A stretch of DNA of 64,000 nucleotides from Marasmius tenuissimus (taxonomy: Eukaryota; Basidiomycota; Agaricomycetes; Agaricales; Marasmiaceae). Position 1 is the first letter of the stretch, and every line of letters starts with the position of its first letter. The notes beneath the pieces were generated by a model, which worked only from the letters and a program-made list of their open reading frames with translations, had not been told where the DNA came from and made no database searches. The stretch covers positions 1-64,000 of the forward strand of contig JAQOTA010000012.1 of the NCBI GenBank assembly GCA_029532415.1, read 5' to 3'. Positions 29,269 to 42,309 of the stretch are shown piece after piece. The translations under genes and the position numbers were made by a program.

Positions 29269-31389
29269 ACTGGGGTACTGGCGGTAAGTAGATGAAAAGC
29301 GAAAGAAACGTTGTTCTTCGCTCCGGGCGTTCCTTTTATCAGTGATTTGGTCAGGCCAAGCCTCGGGGCCCGCCGCACAGTGCCCAGAATAAAAGGGGGG
29401 AATACCATATGATGCGAGTAACGCAATCAAGATTCACGTTAACGGTTGGGAGGGCTAAACTTAGAGGCTTATTGAAGTTGTCGAGAGATACTTGAGATGT
29501 GCTTCAAAGGTACTCCAGGGTACTCATACTTGATCTCAAGAACCTTGTTAATAACAGTCATCTGTGAAGTAATAGCATTAACTGACACACCTGAGTTTCC
29601 GAGCGCCCTACAGTATCAGAAAGACCCCTACGCCGAGAATTTGGCGAGAATCCCAAGATCAACTGTCCACCTTTGCATGATCCGTCGATACAAGAATCGA
29701 AATGGAGCCAGAATTTGAACGAAAAGCACATCGAGCGAAAGGTTGGCCATAGAACCTTCCCTCGCACCCAGCAGGGCGCGCGTTATAATTAGGACTAAGG
29801 AATCGAGCTAGAAATCAAGCGCACATGGTAACAGATGGTAACGGTAATCTGGATTCCTGGAGATTTGATAAACGCCGAGCGTCGGGCTGCGTCGGGGAAA
29901 AAATAGCCTGAACTGGACTGTGGTCCACCAGGGTCGTATTTGATCCATATCCGTCGAGCCCAAGCCGAAGGGATCCCTGTGGCAATCCTTTAGACTTTAC
30001 CTGAAGCCTGAAGCGCATGCAGGCGGTATTTGCATCTTCAGCCAACGTGAGCACACCTATAGAGCCAGTACTGTGCACTCACCCGAACCCATCACCCTAT
30101 TCCCGGTTTAGTTCTCTCCGACTCTCTTCATTATTCTCGGCGGTGTCTTCCAGGGTGCATGAGACTTGACAAGCTTCGGTACTCCAGCTTTTAGCAGCGC
30201 GCGCCCAAAGACTGACTCACCTTTTTCTTCGTGGTGTTCTCCATGCTCAGAGCATTATCTTTCGATCTTGAATGTACCGCTTCATGTCACCCAACCTGAG
30301 ACTTGCTAAGCCTGCATGGTTCTCGCTTCATTCTTCTCTTCGAGCTGGTATCTATTATCCTGTTAACAGACCATGGGTGCTGGAAACTCCAAATTGCAAG
30401 ATACGCGAACAACAGAAAAAGTCATATAGAGTCTATGGAACGTACCAGAAGACTACAACGTAGATCAGGATGATTGAGGAACAGCGTGAGATTTAGAAGT
30501 GAGATAGCGGGATGGTGATGACCGCGTGCGACAAAGGTGAGTATGTCACTTGTCACTGTGACGTGACGCTCATGAGCCTGAACCACCATCACGATTACGG
30601 ATCCACAAGGTCCTATAACTTCACAACAACCTCTCCTCAGGTCTTAGGAAAAAGGCTCATAGGCTAGGCTCTATGGACGTTTTACGATGGTTCTCCGCCA
30701 GGTTAATGGGGACGTACTACGCGACAAAACCACGTCAATTTCCTGACGTTGATAGTTGGCTGATAGGTTCTTCCAAGCTCTCCCAGGTCCTTCCGAATCA
30801 TTTTGATATCGCTAGAGTGACACAGAACTACGGATCGGCTTATGGGAAAATCTAGAATAGGATCGACTCCATGAACTGTCAAAACAAGTCGTTCTTCTTG
30901 ATCTGCATGATCTCCTCATCGTCCATCAACGGAACCACCGTCGTAAATGCTCTCATCAGTCGAGCCTGTATCTCGCGAGAGTCAACCCTTAGCCTCCTGG
31001 TACATCTTCATGGGAATAATAGTGCAATCCTGTTTGGCCACAGTTTCAGATACGTTCGCACAAATGTCAGGTCGTGGTGAACCGGTGTGGAGGTCGAAAG
31101 CCAAGCTCTCACATGAAGAGATTCGGGTGTCGAAATGAAGTTCTCGGTAACCGACGTTCAATGAAAGGCATGATGTTCTACGCTTATGCTCCGATTGATG
31201 ACCCCTCTGAAACGTATTTGATACAGTGTTGTTCCTACCGAGATCCGACCCAGGATTCTTAAACCAGGGCGACCCTCAAACTTTCTGATTCCTTTACCCA
31301 CGTTTGACGCTTTCCTTCGCCCCAATTTTCAGCTTTGCCATTGTTTATAAACCTCCAAACTAGCATTGTCTCCTTCATCTTCACCCGCC
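29269..31389. other. Gene-poor region with one exon-like block
   Basis: At about 31002-30872 (minus) a frame after an acceptor-like CAG reads RLRVDSREIQARLMRAF then TTVVPLMDDEEIMQIKKNDLF and a stop. It looks like a genuine C-terminal exon, but no matching upstream exons were found, so it is probably a gene fragment. Another minus-strand block at 31070-31160 (NVGYRELHFDTRISSCE) may belong to it. The rest shows nothing supported. Confidence 0.35.
31344..31350 (+). promoter_or_regulatory. TATA-like element
   Basis: TTTATAA lies 40-46 bases before the ATG at 31390 of the two-exon gene. Confidence 0.35.
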
Positions 31390-32282
31390 ATGAACGCAAA
31401 CCAGGTGCACGTAATCCAAGACATCGCGGAGCCCCTACAGCCGGAGCTTGGGGAGAGCCATACGAAGCATTCTGGAAGATCCGAGCCACCTGCAAGTCAT
31501 CATGCCGTCGCCATGCCCCTCGCACGCGCCTGCCTCCCCGCCATATCCCAATTCCAACTGCCTAGCAATACGTTTCGCTGTAAGCGATTCATCCAATTCG
31601 CGAGGTCAAGAACACGTAATAAGGAGTACCTCGATGCCTTGAAGACGGTAGAAAGACTCCTTGCCTTAACGGAGGTTGCTCTTCGCAACTTCCACAAATC
31701 ACTGGGTAGTGGCGATGTGGACGATAGCCAACCAGAACCTGACTGCACGCTCGAGGCGTCTCGAGAACTTTCACTGGAGCTCACGGATCGATTTGGAGAA
31801 ACCACCTTCAACGTGGTTAAGGTGTGGGACGATAGCGACGCCAGCTCTACGTCTTCTGACTCGTGGCCGTTTACAACGCCGGCCGACACGTACACAAGTT
31901 CCGACTCAGAGCCATCCACACCCTATATTGGCCCAATGAACGGAGACTGGAAGTGGATTGCAGACTTGATCATGCTGCTTTGGGAAACCCTGGAGGGTGG
32001 GAAATGCGACAGCATCATCAATCCATTGCGCAACTCGTGGTCCAGGTTCATGGAAGCACGTTACAGCGACTGGCTTGCCGGAGGGGATCTTTCCCTGGCG
32101 CTAGGTGAGGTTTCAGAACATCGTTCAACTGACTTGGCTGACGTTTCCTCGGATATACAGATCATCGCGACGTCTTCGATCAGGAGCTCCGCCACTCAAC
32201 CTTCGATTTTACTCGATATGTAGAAGAGCTGTTGGCGCCAGGTAGACGATATGGAATCCTACGAAACTTTCTATCAAAGTAG
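31390..32282 (+). CDS. Unknown protein, two exons, 278 aa
   Basis: Exons 31390-32104 and 32161-32282 join across a 56-nt intron (GTGAGG...ACAG). Reading through the intron would give a poor tail, whereas splicing gives a well-formed end: LALDHRDVFDQELRHSTF ... YVEELLAPGRRYGILRNF. The start MNANQVHVIQDIAEPLQPE is preceded by GCC; an in-frame ATG lies 24 nt upstream. Residues 55-105 are basic and helical (ARSRTRNKEYLDALKTVERL). The middle is Ser/Asp-rich, and the C-terminal 100 residues contain GDWKWIADLIMLLWETLEGG and look folded. I do not recognise the family. No paralogue in the window. Confidence 0.6.
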
Positions 32283-35224
32283 GAGCTGGAAGGCATAGAA
32301 CATGGTTATTATATTAAACACTCTTGGGACGTTGGGGCATTGTATATTTCAGGACATACTTGGTTTCTTTCTCTTACTTTTGGACTCCGATACGTAAATA
32401 AAGGAAGCCTCACCTATTTATATGTTCCCGAAAGAGCTGGAATCAACTCACGATAAGTACTTAGACTTATCATCCCCCAGATTTGAACGACCCTGGAATA
32501 CGGGGTATATTGGGAACGACGGAGCACCGATCCCGCCGCCGGTCTGAACAAGGGATAGGCTGAGCTCGAGGCTCTGTCTGAAGCCTCGAAAAAGGCGTTC
32601 AAATGCCCAAGGATCAGAATGTCTCGCCCGCTGTTCCCCTGGATTCGCCCAGAGTACAGGCACCATGTTCGACTTTTTGGACGATGACAAAAATCCTCGT
32701 GCAGAGCTTCAACGTGCAGGTACACTAGTATCCGTTGGTGTTATTTGAACCAACATCAGTAATATAGTGAAGCCTCTTTGGTGCACAGGGGCCTATACTC
32801 GACTTCGAACCTAGTCCTAGAAACTCCCAAGAGTCGGCCAATATCAATTTCAATATTCGTCGAGCTAGCCCTCCCCAAGGGACCAATTTCTTGAAGACTA
32901 AGCCTTGAGTAAGTACAGCGGGATAGTGAGTAATGACGATGACATTACTTTGTTTCAGTCTTGATAATCCGTCTTGGAAATGCGGCGCAGTCGACAACAG
33001 CATTGATACTACGGGCGCCCATAATCCCGACGGCTTAAAGACTCAAAATGTACGGTATTTCAGAGTCAAGACACCTCCGTGTTCAGGTTGCGGGGTATAT
33101 ACGCATATGATTGCAGGTGACCGGTTCTGGAAACCATCAGTAGCTTCCATAAGACGACGATGGATGGAACTTCAACATTGCGGATGTTTGCGGAAGGATT
33201 GGTAACCATCGCGAGTGCCAGGACCTTAAATTATATTCAAGGTTCGGAATGGGAGCGGACCTTCAAGATCGTCTATCAATAGGATACCGTGAGTCTAAAT
33301 GCCTTGTTTAGCTACGACTATTGAAGTACCGTAGCTGGCCTAGTGTGCTTGGGGTTCCTATCAGAAAGGATTGAAGCTCACGACTTCCAGTCTATTTGAG
33401 AACGCTACATTTACCGACGGACAGTCGCGACCGTCGTTGAGGATCCTCCTTGGTATCGGAGCCGAAATTCCGTGGTCAATCCATCCATAGCTCTCTTGAA
33501 TGTCTATTGTTGTGAACTGTGGTGTGTACGGCGTGTGGCTGCCAAATCCCCGCAAGCTTCTCAGGAAGAGAAGTCGGCCTCAGTTCCGTCCGATTCCATT
33601 CCAGCAGTATTCCCAAGTATTCCGGTGTTTACTCCGTCTCTGATGATACTATTGGAATGTTGTTAGTAGAAATGCGACAGAGATTCGTAAAACCTTCTCA
33701 TCCCTGAGGGTTGTGACTGTACCGATACATTCCAGTTCCGAAGTCACAATATTTGCACTCAAATAGAAGCCCTGCCACAAAAGTCACTGATATCCAATAC
33801 AATCGGGAAGGACTTGGAGATCACCAGTAGACGTCGTGCACAGAGAATTCGGTGGCATCATACGCCGACGGGTTTGATTCAACGCCCCTGCCTGTAAGTA
33901 GTGCCTCCGGCGCTTTCGGATAAAGAGAAAGAAACCTAGAATCGGGATTAGAACAGAAGACATCGCCGAGACAGACATGCAATCCCTGAGATGAAAGTCA
34001 CAAGTCAGCGTCCCTAGAACAGGTACAAGTGCAGGGATAGCCCGGATCTAATGTCCCTGGTGAGTTGGGTACGTTCATTCAGGATCTCTTGCTTGGACGT
34101 TTGAACCGTTAATAATGATGGTGGCTGAACTCGTCGTGTGGTATAAATGATCGAATCAATAGCCCGCGCCCAAGAACAACCCGTGAGGCGAAGCTACGGC
34201 TTTGTACCTGAAGTGACTTTTATTAAATTCACCAGTAGGTTGCGGCAATATGCACGTACGAGTAGGCTCCATGAAAGGGTATCGACACTTCCCAGCGAGA
34301 TTTCAGAGGATGAATAGTGACCAAATCGACCTAAACGTGAACCGTAAGCCACTAGAAGCAGCAAGAAAGCCGAATCGCTCGGCTTCGGAGATTGTAAGCT
34401 GGAGAAATGACTTAGAAGTGAGCTTTTGACATCGGTTGGGCGGCCATTCCGCGAAACCGTCAAACTAGGATGGCAGCGTCACATTGCCAGACGTGCATTG
34501 TCCCCGCACGGAGAAGACATTATCAATATCAGTACCAAGTCGAAGGAATACTGGCATTCTGAACGGAGAGTCAAACGCTACGAAACCCAAGACGTTAGAA
34601 ATTTGGCGGTCAATCTCGATGACTCATTGAACACATCGTGGACATCACCTTAAGAAACCGAGCGCCACCGTCAGCGAAAACGTCATGGGCAGGAAGCCTA
34701 AGTGACCTTGAGGTGCCTTTTTCTGGCGGCGCTGCGATCACGTTGCAGGACAGTTGAGGGCCTTGTGTTTACAAACGCGAACGAATGCAAGCGCGGTTTC
34801 GGTGCATTCTCCAGCTCAGCCTAGCTAGCATATCTGACACATCTCCAATACATAAGCTCGTTGCATCGAGTTTTACTCACAAATAATTTACCTGCTAACT
34901 CGCGCTCCGTCAGCAAACGGGAAGCTCATACTAGTCAAGCGGTCGGAGCATCAGTTACTCGTGAGCCAAAGTCATAGATCCCGACTCTCAGAAAAAGCAG
35001 AGGCACCCTCGTTTCCGCCGATCAACCTGGGTGAGTTGATAGATCATAATGGTCGCTACCGAGAGCTGCATTCGTGATGCTAGGAGAAAACCAGGTGAAT
35101 GACGCACAGAAAAATGGGGTCGGTAGCGGGATTTCGTGACATTGAGGCAACCCGAAACAAAGGCCGTGGCCGAAAATGACTACTGACCATCCCACAGAGA
35201 CTCGGAACTACTCATCAACTCCAG
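32283..35224. other. Gene-poor region with scattered minus-strand exon-like pieces
   Basis: A hydrophobic segment with a basic cytoplasmic-type flank is encoded on the minus strand at 33978-33850 (SVLIPILGFFLFIRKRRRHY), which looks like the membrane anchor of a single-pass protein. Another piece at 33555-33361 reads TIDIQESYGWIDHGISAP. I could not join these into a gene, and stops or missing splice sites suggest decay. Nothing else is supported. Confidence 0.3.
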
Positions 35225-38090
35225 ATCAATCGGACACTCGAGGTCGAAATTGACCTGGCGTCGATCGAGATAGCATCGAGAGGCACAGGCTGGCTGTGCT
35301 CCTTGATGATTAACCGAGACCTTGAGATTTTCGTGTGGAGCTATAACATGGGAGTATTGCCTCGGAGGTGTAGTGAAGTTAAGTCTGAATGGGTCAGTAA
35401 GCAAGCCGTCGATCCCATTTCCAAGAGGTAACACACCGAAAACGTCGTCCATAAGTCTCAAACCGAGTTCGCCAAATTCCAAGAAGCCGAGCAGCCTCAA
35501 ACAACTTCGAGGCCCTTGATGACCGCGATAGCCATGATGTTCCGCACTGGCCAGCATGAAGATGTCCGACGATGACGACGCCCAAGTGAAGACAGACCCA
35601 GTTGAGATTCTACTCTGGAGAGCAGGCACAACTTTGATTGACGAATTATGGATGATGCTATCCCCAGAGCTCCGGGTATCGTTTAGTTATCCTCTAAAGA
35701 GTGAAAAGATACCGTCGATGCTCTTTTCCGCAGAGGTTTGTGCGGCAGTTAGCGTCAAAGAAGGGTCGCGAGGGGAACCACGGGACCAAAAAGAGCATGT
35801 CGTGCAACGGCCGATTATCTGAACGACGATATGGAATTACTCTGGAACTGTGGGTGCAACCCCGTGGATGTACAAGGTCAACGCGTTCGACTATCGTGAC
35901 TGAATTGATATGCATCCAGCATCGATGGCGAGGAAATGAGAATGACTCTGACTTGGACAGAACAAAAGCAAGTGACTTGAGGAACCCCGAACAAGGGGAT
36001 TCTGGGTCCTGTGCTCTACTCGCCTCCACTATATTGCAGCCTGAGAGAGTGCAATTAGCATAGGGTTGGAAACGATGAATAGGAGCACTTCTACCGTTTG
36101 TCAATGCGATTCAGACTTGTACATTATCGCGAATGAAGAAACGCACGATGTACCCGCATGGAAGAATGGGGAAGAAAAATCTCTGTGGGTTTGAATCATC
36201 ACCTTTTCTATGCCCATTTTGTAGCTCTACTGTGCAGGCCGTGTTCCTCGTCCTACAAAAGGAGATCGAACTTCAGAGGTCATACGAAACTAAAAGACAT
36301 CACTAGGGGTTGCCTTCCACCCAGGAACATCTCCGAGGACATCCCAGCCGCCGGTAAATCATCGCGATGACGAAAGTGGCTTGTGACGCTTGAATTAAGA
36401 ATGATCCTGTATAATGGTCCTACGGCCGAGGGATGGATCATGGCAGGGAGTGGCATGACACGGTAAACAGCGAGGCTGGGCGCTATCTGGTGTCAGCCAA
36501 GGTTAGTCACTGGCTGCTTTTTCATGTTTGATTCCTGAGCCCGGAGTTGTAACCCACTCTGGTCATTGATTTTCATGATGACCACCCTATATATCACATA
36601 AGGTAATCAAAGACTTACTCGTCAGAAAACACCGAGCTTTGACCTGAGTTCTAAGTTTGGAGGGTTCCTGACAGACTGATGACTATTTTCCGGCGATGTG
36701 TTCAATATTGTGCCAAAGCGGCTCTCGGCAACGCCGCATGGCGCTGGAGGGTCAAGTTGAGTGAGGTGAGTTTGGAGCGCGCCGTATGCAGTCGGGATTA
36801 GTCGGGAGGGCGACGGCCGTCGCACCTCAGCACAATATCACAAATAAACATTTCTTCGTCATGTTGAGCCAGGTATCTATGCAGCGGCCAGCCTACTCAT
36901 TCTCTGTTTCTGTCGATGGGCAGTAAGATCACACCAGACGTTGCGGAAAAGAGTCTCAAGGCAACAGGCGCACACGCGGTCACCTCTACACCCGGTGTAT
37001 TCGGTCAGTCTCTATCATCCGTCTCCACTGTGCTCAACTCTGGCCTCAAACGAGGCGCTGTGGTACGTTGTATGTAACCTGAATAACAGCTGGTGATGTC
37101 TCCTAAGTAGTAACCACGCTAACCTCGGAATACGCACCGTGCCAACCCCATCGCAATCAACATCCTTCAGGGCTCTCTGATCGTGTGTCCCGTCCTCGCT
37201 GTACGGACCGACTTCGACAGATTTCTCCACCTTCGGCGCGATCGTGCTGTGTTCTCGCGGGGTTGCCGGGGCGGGGGGGTTCAAACGTTTGAACCTGCAT
37301 ACGCTCCATAGCGGGATAGCGTGAGATACGCCTTTTGGGACGTAAAATAGAGCTTAGAGCCTAGAGCCTCACCACCGGGTACTACCAACTCTTCATATTC
37401 GAGACTGGTCGGCCACCTCAGGTCAGTTGGGGACATCGAACTCAGCAGTAAATTCCCACCAGGACTCACATTGAACGTCCTATTCCTGACCCATCCCGGT
37501 ATATCGCTCCCTTCGAGTTCCAATAATATCGCTTTCACGGGCGCTGATGAGTAAAAAAGAGGTGGTTGTCGGCTCGGAAAAAGGTTGGTTGCGATGACAA
37601 AGCACAATGATGCTACGCCGGTAATCCAATCGGAAAAGCCCAATCACCGGAAGTTGCCGAGTTACAGCATCATCTGGAAGTTGCCGAGTCTTACTTGGTC
37701 GTCGCAAGTCCTTGAGGTCGTTAGAAGGTGAGAGGTCGCGGTTGCGAGCAAATGAAGGTAGACCGGGTGCACTTTGATTTTGGAACGACTTGGAGTGAGC
37801 TCGAAGAGAGAGCAGATTAATTAGACTCCTGTAACCAGTTCAATCACTGATAGCAATAAGTGAGATTGTTAATTTGACGGACGCACCGTTGAGTACCAGC
37901 AAATTATCGTTTCCACTGCATAATCTTCATTAGCAGATGACCCTAAGCAGCATTTTCGTCCAGCAGGCATCAAAGAACGCCATTCCTATGCGAGTATAAG
38001 TCCGCTTCACATATCGCAGCCGCAACTGGACATCGGGTATTTGACCAACAAAAACATATGACAAGAGGCGGTTGGGTCGGGATCCTCGAC
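35225..38090 (-). repeat. Decayed dispersed repeat, copy 1
   Basis: At least three blocks on the minus strand match blocks in the same order on the plus strand at 60.9-63.8 kb: 37215-37100 with 62045-62155 (GGTCCGTAxAGCGA...GGATGTTGATTG), 36720-36620 with 62395-62515 (CTCGGTGTTTTCxGAxGAGTAAGT) and 35310-35225 with 63745-63840 (ACAGCCAGCCTGTG...TCTCGATCGACGC). A fourth, weaker pair is 38060 with 60950 (GTTGGTCAA...GATGTCCAG). Spacing between blocks is similar in both copies. The open frames of the two copies differ at corresponding places, with indels that are not multiples of three, so this is decayed sequence, either an old transposon or a pseudogene family. Confidence 0.5.
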
Positions 38091-39514
38091 CGGAAACGTC
38101 GTAGTCGGGAAAGGAAATGCTTGACATGGCTAGAAGCTGAATCAGGTCGCTTAGATATATTTTTCGGTGATTAGAATCAAACGAGACTCCTGCCAATCCC
38201 AATCTATCTACTGCGCAGTTCAGTACTCAACCAGACGAAGTCGGGATCCTTAACGCTTGAGGCGAATGACAGAGAACATACCGACTGCCTCACCACTGAA
38301 GCGGTATTCACGGCGTCATACAGTCTCATTGCCGGGAAGCAGCTCGCCTGCGAGGAACTCCTATCATCGTTATCAATCAGGAATGGAAGGAGGGACCTCT
38401 TGTTGGTAGGTGGAGGCCTAATCGGTCGGGAGTTCAGTGATATGTACATTGAAGGACGAATGGACTCACGTTCGCTCGCTTCAGCTCCTCACAACAGAAA
38501 TGTTCATAGGATCCAAAAGTCACAAGGGCCCAGGGTACAGAAAGACGAACCTGGTCAACCCTCTGACCTACACGGGACCTTGACTCGCTCCAATCTACTG
38601 ATCAATCAGAATACAAGAGCGCTTGGGCCATCTCACGTTACAAAGGAAGTGGATGATTCCCTGATAGCTCTCGTTCATATCGCTCGCTTATCGAGACAAT
38701 GGAAACCAGAAGCGAGACCATGACAGGAACGTGAAATGAAAGAAGCGAGTCCCAAGTCTGTCATTTCCGTAAATCGGGGAAACGTGACAGGGATGTGGGG
38801 AGTGAAGCCAACACGTTGAAATTCGTATTCCGACTCGGCGGAAGCCTGAACTTGCGACGCCGTCGCCGAGCAACATTCATGATCAAAGATGTACCCATGA
38901 ATAACTGTAAAGCGTGCCGGGGAGCTCGGAAAACAAGTCATAGGGTTTCGGAGAAATGCTAAGTACGTATCCCTGTAGGGTTGCATAGGAACCTGAATAG
39001 CCAAGCTGTGAAGAGCAATGGAGACTATGGCGCCACTGTAGGCGAGCTGCGAAGGTTTCGAAGAACTCATGTGCCGGAGAATCAGGTATCGCATAATCTA
39101 CTAGACACTCGAGAACCTCGATAAGCTCTGTACCGGGACAGCGAACCTCCAAAAATGGGGTCGACAACGCCTGCCACAGTGAAGTAGTCGGCAGGGAGAG
39201 GAAGAGAGCGATATGAGGGCATGATAAGTAAGAATGCGGAGCGACTTGGCCCGGAGGTACTGTACTTACCAGTGGCGCCAGACGCGTCGTGTCAAAGCTG
39301 CGTTCGTCCCTATATAGGGCATAGCCCCTGAGTTGGCATAAGGGCCGTTGGTGGTTGCAGCTAATCCTACTAGTGACTGCAAAGATTCACACTATCACGA
39401 TATCTTTGAGCACGGCTAGCAGACCCCAATTCGTACACGCTTGCCTCTTTCAGCACGCCAGGCAAGACCCTGTCTACTGTTCACACAGTCTTGCGATCGT
39501 TATGATCGTGTGTC

Positions 39515-39715
39515 ACACGGCGGGATTTTTGATGTCAACTCGCCCTTTGTGGTGTGATGTCAACACGGTCAACACACACTTGTCCAGTCGTTGTCCCCTT
39601 GATTTTTGGTCAGGCTTACCCTGGTCCCCATTCAATTTCCGAGTGGAGAACGACGTGTTAACCGTGTTGACATCACACCACAAAGGGCGAGTTGACATCC
39701 AAAATCCCGCCGTGT
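39515..39715. mobile_element. MITE-like palindromic element, 201 bp
   Basis: Two 61-bp inverted arms (39515-39575 and 39655-39715) differ at only two positions and flank a 79-bp centre. The arms start ACACGGCGGGATTTT and include GTCAACTCGCCCTTTGTGG. The near identity of the arms points to a recent insertion. No obvious target-site duplication was found beside the arms. Long open frames here on both strands are by-products of the palindrome. Confidence 0.8.
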
Positions 39716-40674
39716 CATGCACTTTCCCGGCTGCCTTCACATGATATTCAACTGGGACCATGGTGCCACCCTTCCCCCAACGCAATGAGCTCGGAATGTC
39801 CAAAAGAAGACTTCATGGGAAGGCAGGCACCCCGTCAGGATTGCCTCTAAAGTGTTAGACTGTGTTTGCCGAGTTCAAGATCAGCACCGAGTGCGTGTCG
39901 CCTGAAGGACCCTTCCCGATGAATTTGATCGGGATGCAAAGGTTGAAACTCCGGCATTGGGCTTCACGTTTGACATAAACATACTATGAGCTTTCCTGAG
40001 GGCAAAGAAATCGTCAGAGCCTATTGCATATATATTATGTATATTATGTATATGTATACCCGTAGAGGGTTAAAGGGAGCCACTCAGTGAGCCGGATTTC
40101 ACTCAAGGCACACAACAATAAAGAACCTCCCCATGTCGGCCTACCACTGTGCGCGGAACTCTTTACGCGTTCAGAATTTTGAGGTTCCGCCGAATAAACA
40201 CTGACAAAGACCGCAGTGGTTTGTCTGGCAAAAGCATCCCGTCGACTTTACCCGGTTTCCGGGGTGAGAAATGATTGGACCTTCCAGAATCCACAAGCTG
40301 CCTGTTCTCTCATGAGCAGAGTCACTATGTTGATACATCAACAACCCACGTACGCGTACGCGTCCGAATAATATCTCTGCAACCATGGCAATTGTGGCTA
40401 ATGAAAAGTCGTGATAAGCACATGACCGTGGTCAAGTCGCGCGACACGTCCCGAACTTGAACCTATGACCTCCTATTTCCCATCATGGTAATGATTTATA
40501 TTTGATAGGACGAATCATATCGAGGGAGATAACACAATCCCTAGCTATATTACCACGTCCCCGATTAGAACGTCCATTCATATGTTTGAAGTGCTGTCGT
40601 TTGGCTAGGGGATCAGGAGGTCAGTGCTAGTGAGAGTCTTTAGACCTTTCTGACATACATGAACCACAAGGCGA
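39716..40674. other. Non-coding stretch
   Basis: Contains an AT-rich tandem-like run (TATATTATG units) at about 40027-40056 and a double ACGCGT-like cluster at 40351-40363. No gene is supported. Confidence 0.4.
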
Positions 40675-42275
40675 CTACCATTGACATGGTGAATGGGCGC
40701 TGCAAATCCGTCCGACAGGAGAAGAGGATCCCCGAATTCCAAACTTGTCTGAATAATCGGCATAAGTGGCGGCCCGACTCCGCCTGTCCAGAACGTAGTG
40801 CATGTTCAATTTAGATTCTGTCAACCAAGTCAAAGACGGAATGTAACTACAGACTAAGGGACAGAACACCAGGGAAACAAGCCCAATCAATCAGCCCAGT
40901 CCAATCCCTTCCGAGTCTGAAGTGTAACGGTAGCGACAGATAGGGCGCACCTTGATGGGCGCTGGAGTCTAGAAGGCGGTCCCTCGAACTTACTTGAACT
41001 TGATCCCAAAGTTCGAATCTAAAAAAAGCACCCCAACTGCAAACTTACGCGGGTACAGTCACCACAGGAGCTTCGGTGCGACTTTGAAATCAGATATTTA
41101 GAAGAGGTGGGAATGCTTTAATACGCCTTTGAACTGCAGTAATTTTGGGTCCTGATTGCTATCAACCGTCGGATCGTCGAGCCCGGGAGTTCATATTAGA
41201 AACCCTCACCCTCGAGTTTTGACGAGACCCTGAATTCGATGGAACTCAAACGGTACGACTTCCGAGTTCCAAGTCGTTAAGGGCCAGGTGTCCTTGGAAT
41301 GTATGACTTGAGCCAAGCTAAATTTGCTCGAGGAAACCACACGATCGTGCTCACCTGAGCAACGATAGGTTAGAATGGAATGACTGAGGCAGCAACCCTG
41401 TGGCTGAGGCTGTAAGTGGGCCAATATCAAGGACTTAGCGTTTTACGCCGGTCTTGGGTATCATGGGCTTATACTTGTCTGAGGTCCCGGAGACTAGAAA
41501 GCACGGAGTGACAGCCTCAATCCGCAGCCAAGAAAGAGGTGTATTTACCGATACCTCGTCAGAGTCTTACCGAACTGGTGCGGGTCAGCAAAATAGCCAT
41601 CTTCACTAAGCAAGCAAGCTCACATCTCTCTCCCGAAGATCGCTAATTTCCTTGTCGACGCGTCCTTTGAGTTCAGATGATCTACAATGGTTACAACTTT
41701 AGATTCGCCTCCGTCTATGTACATAGGCTAAGTATAGTTATCATGGTTCTCCGAATTACGAAACGGAGTCGGAGAGTGGCATGGATACCAAAAATGCCAT
41801 AACTTTCTCGGGAGCGCGAAGATATGTGATACATATTTAGAAGTCGTTCGATGGGTATAGGGATCAGCAGTCAGTTCATATCCGTGTTGTAGTTCAATAG
41901 ACCTACTCGGGGAGTGTCGTTGGTGAATGTTACGATCATAATCGATCCACCGATTCGGCGAGTATCCTTGCTGAGCCTTCTCTGTGTAACCAATCAAAAT
42001 GCCAAATGGGACATACATCCGTTGGTGCGTCGTGCGTGCGGCCAGAACCCTGCATCAAGCGGTGAAAACGGAACCTCAAGCTTCCAAAAAGTAGGCGCAG
42101 TCGCCGTTGTTAGAGAAGTAGCAGAGATGCCGACGGGAGGTTGACATCATAAAACGTGGCACCTTGTTCGATGTCTGCACAGCTTTTTCGATCTTGTCCC
42201 GCAACTGCTTTGACCTTTCGTAAGTGCGTCTTTGAGACTCTGGGATATCTGGGCAAGAGTTCTGAGGGCCTCCTC
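40675..42275 (-). other. Exon-like blocks of an unresolved or decayed gene
   Basis: Five minus-strand blocks read like true exons: about 42270-42168 (PESQRRTYERSKQLRDKIEK), 42055-41920 (RMYVPFGILIGYTEKAQQGY), 41680-41627 (ELKGRVDKEISDLRE), 41360-41215 (SKFSLAQVIHSKDTW) and 40785-40680 (VGPPLMPIIQTSLEFGDPLL). Acceptor- or donor-like sites border several of them. I could not connect them in frame from a start to a stop, so this may be a many-exon gene that I failed to resolve or a decaying one. No family recognised. Confidence 0.35.
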
Positions 42276-42309
42276 GGGAGCAGGTCCGTTGAGACTCCCC
42301 GATATCCAA

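Noticed and set aside
39355..39803. Long open frames on both strands
   Set aside because: They arise from the palindromic MITE and give mirrored peptides from its two arms.
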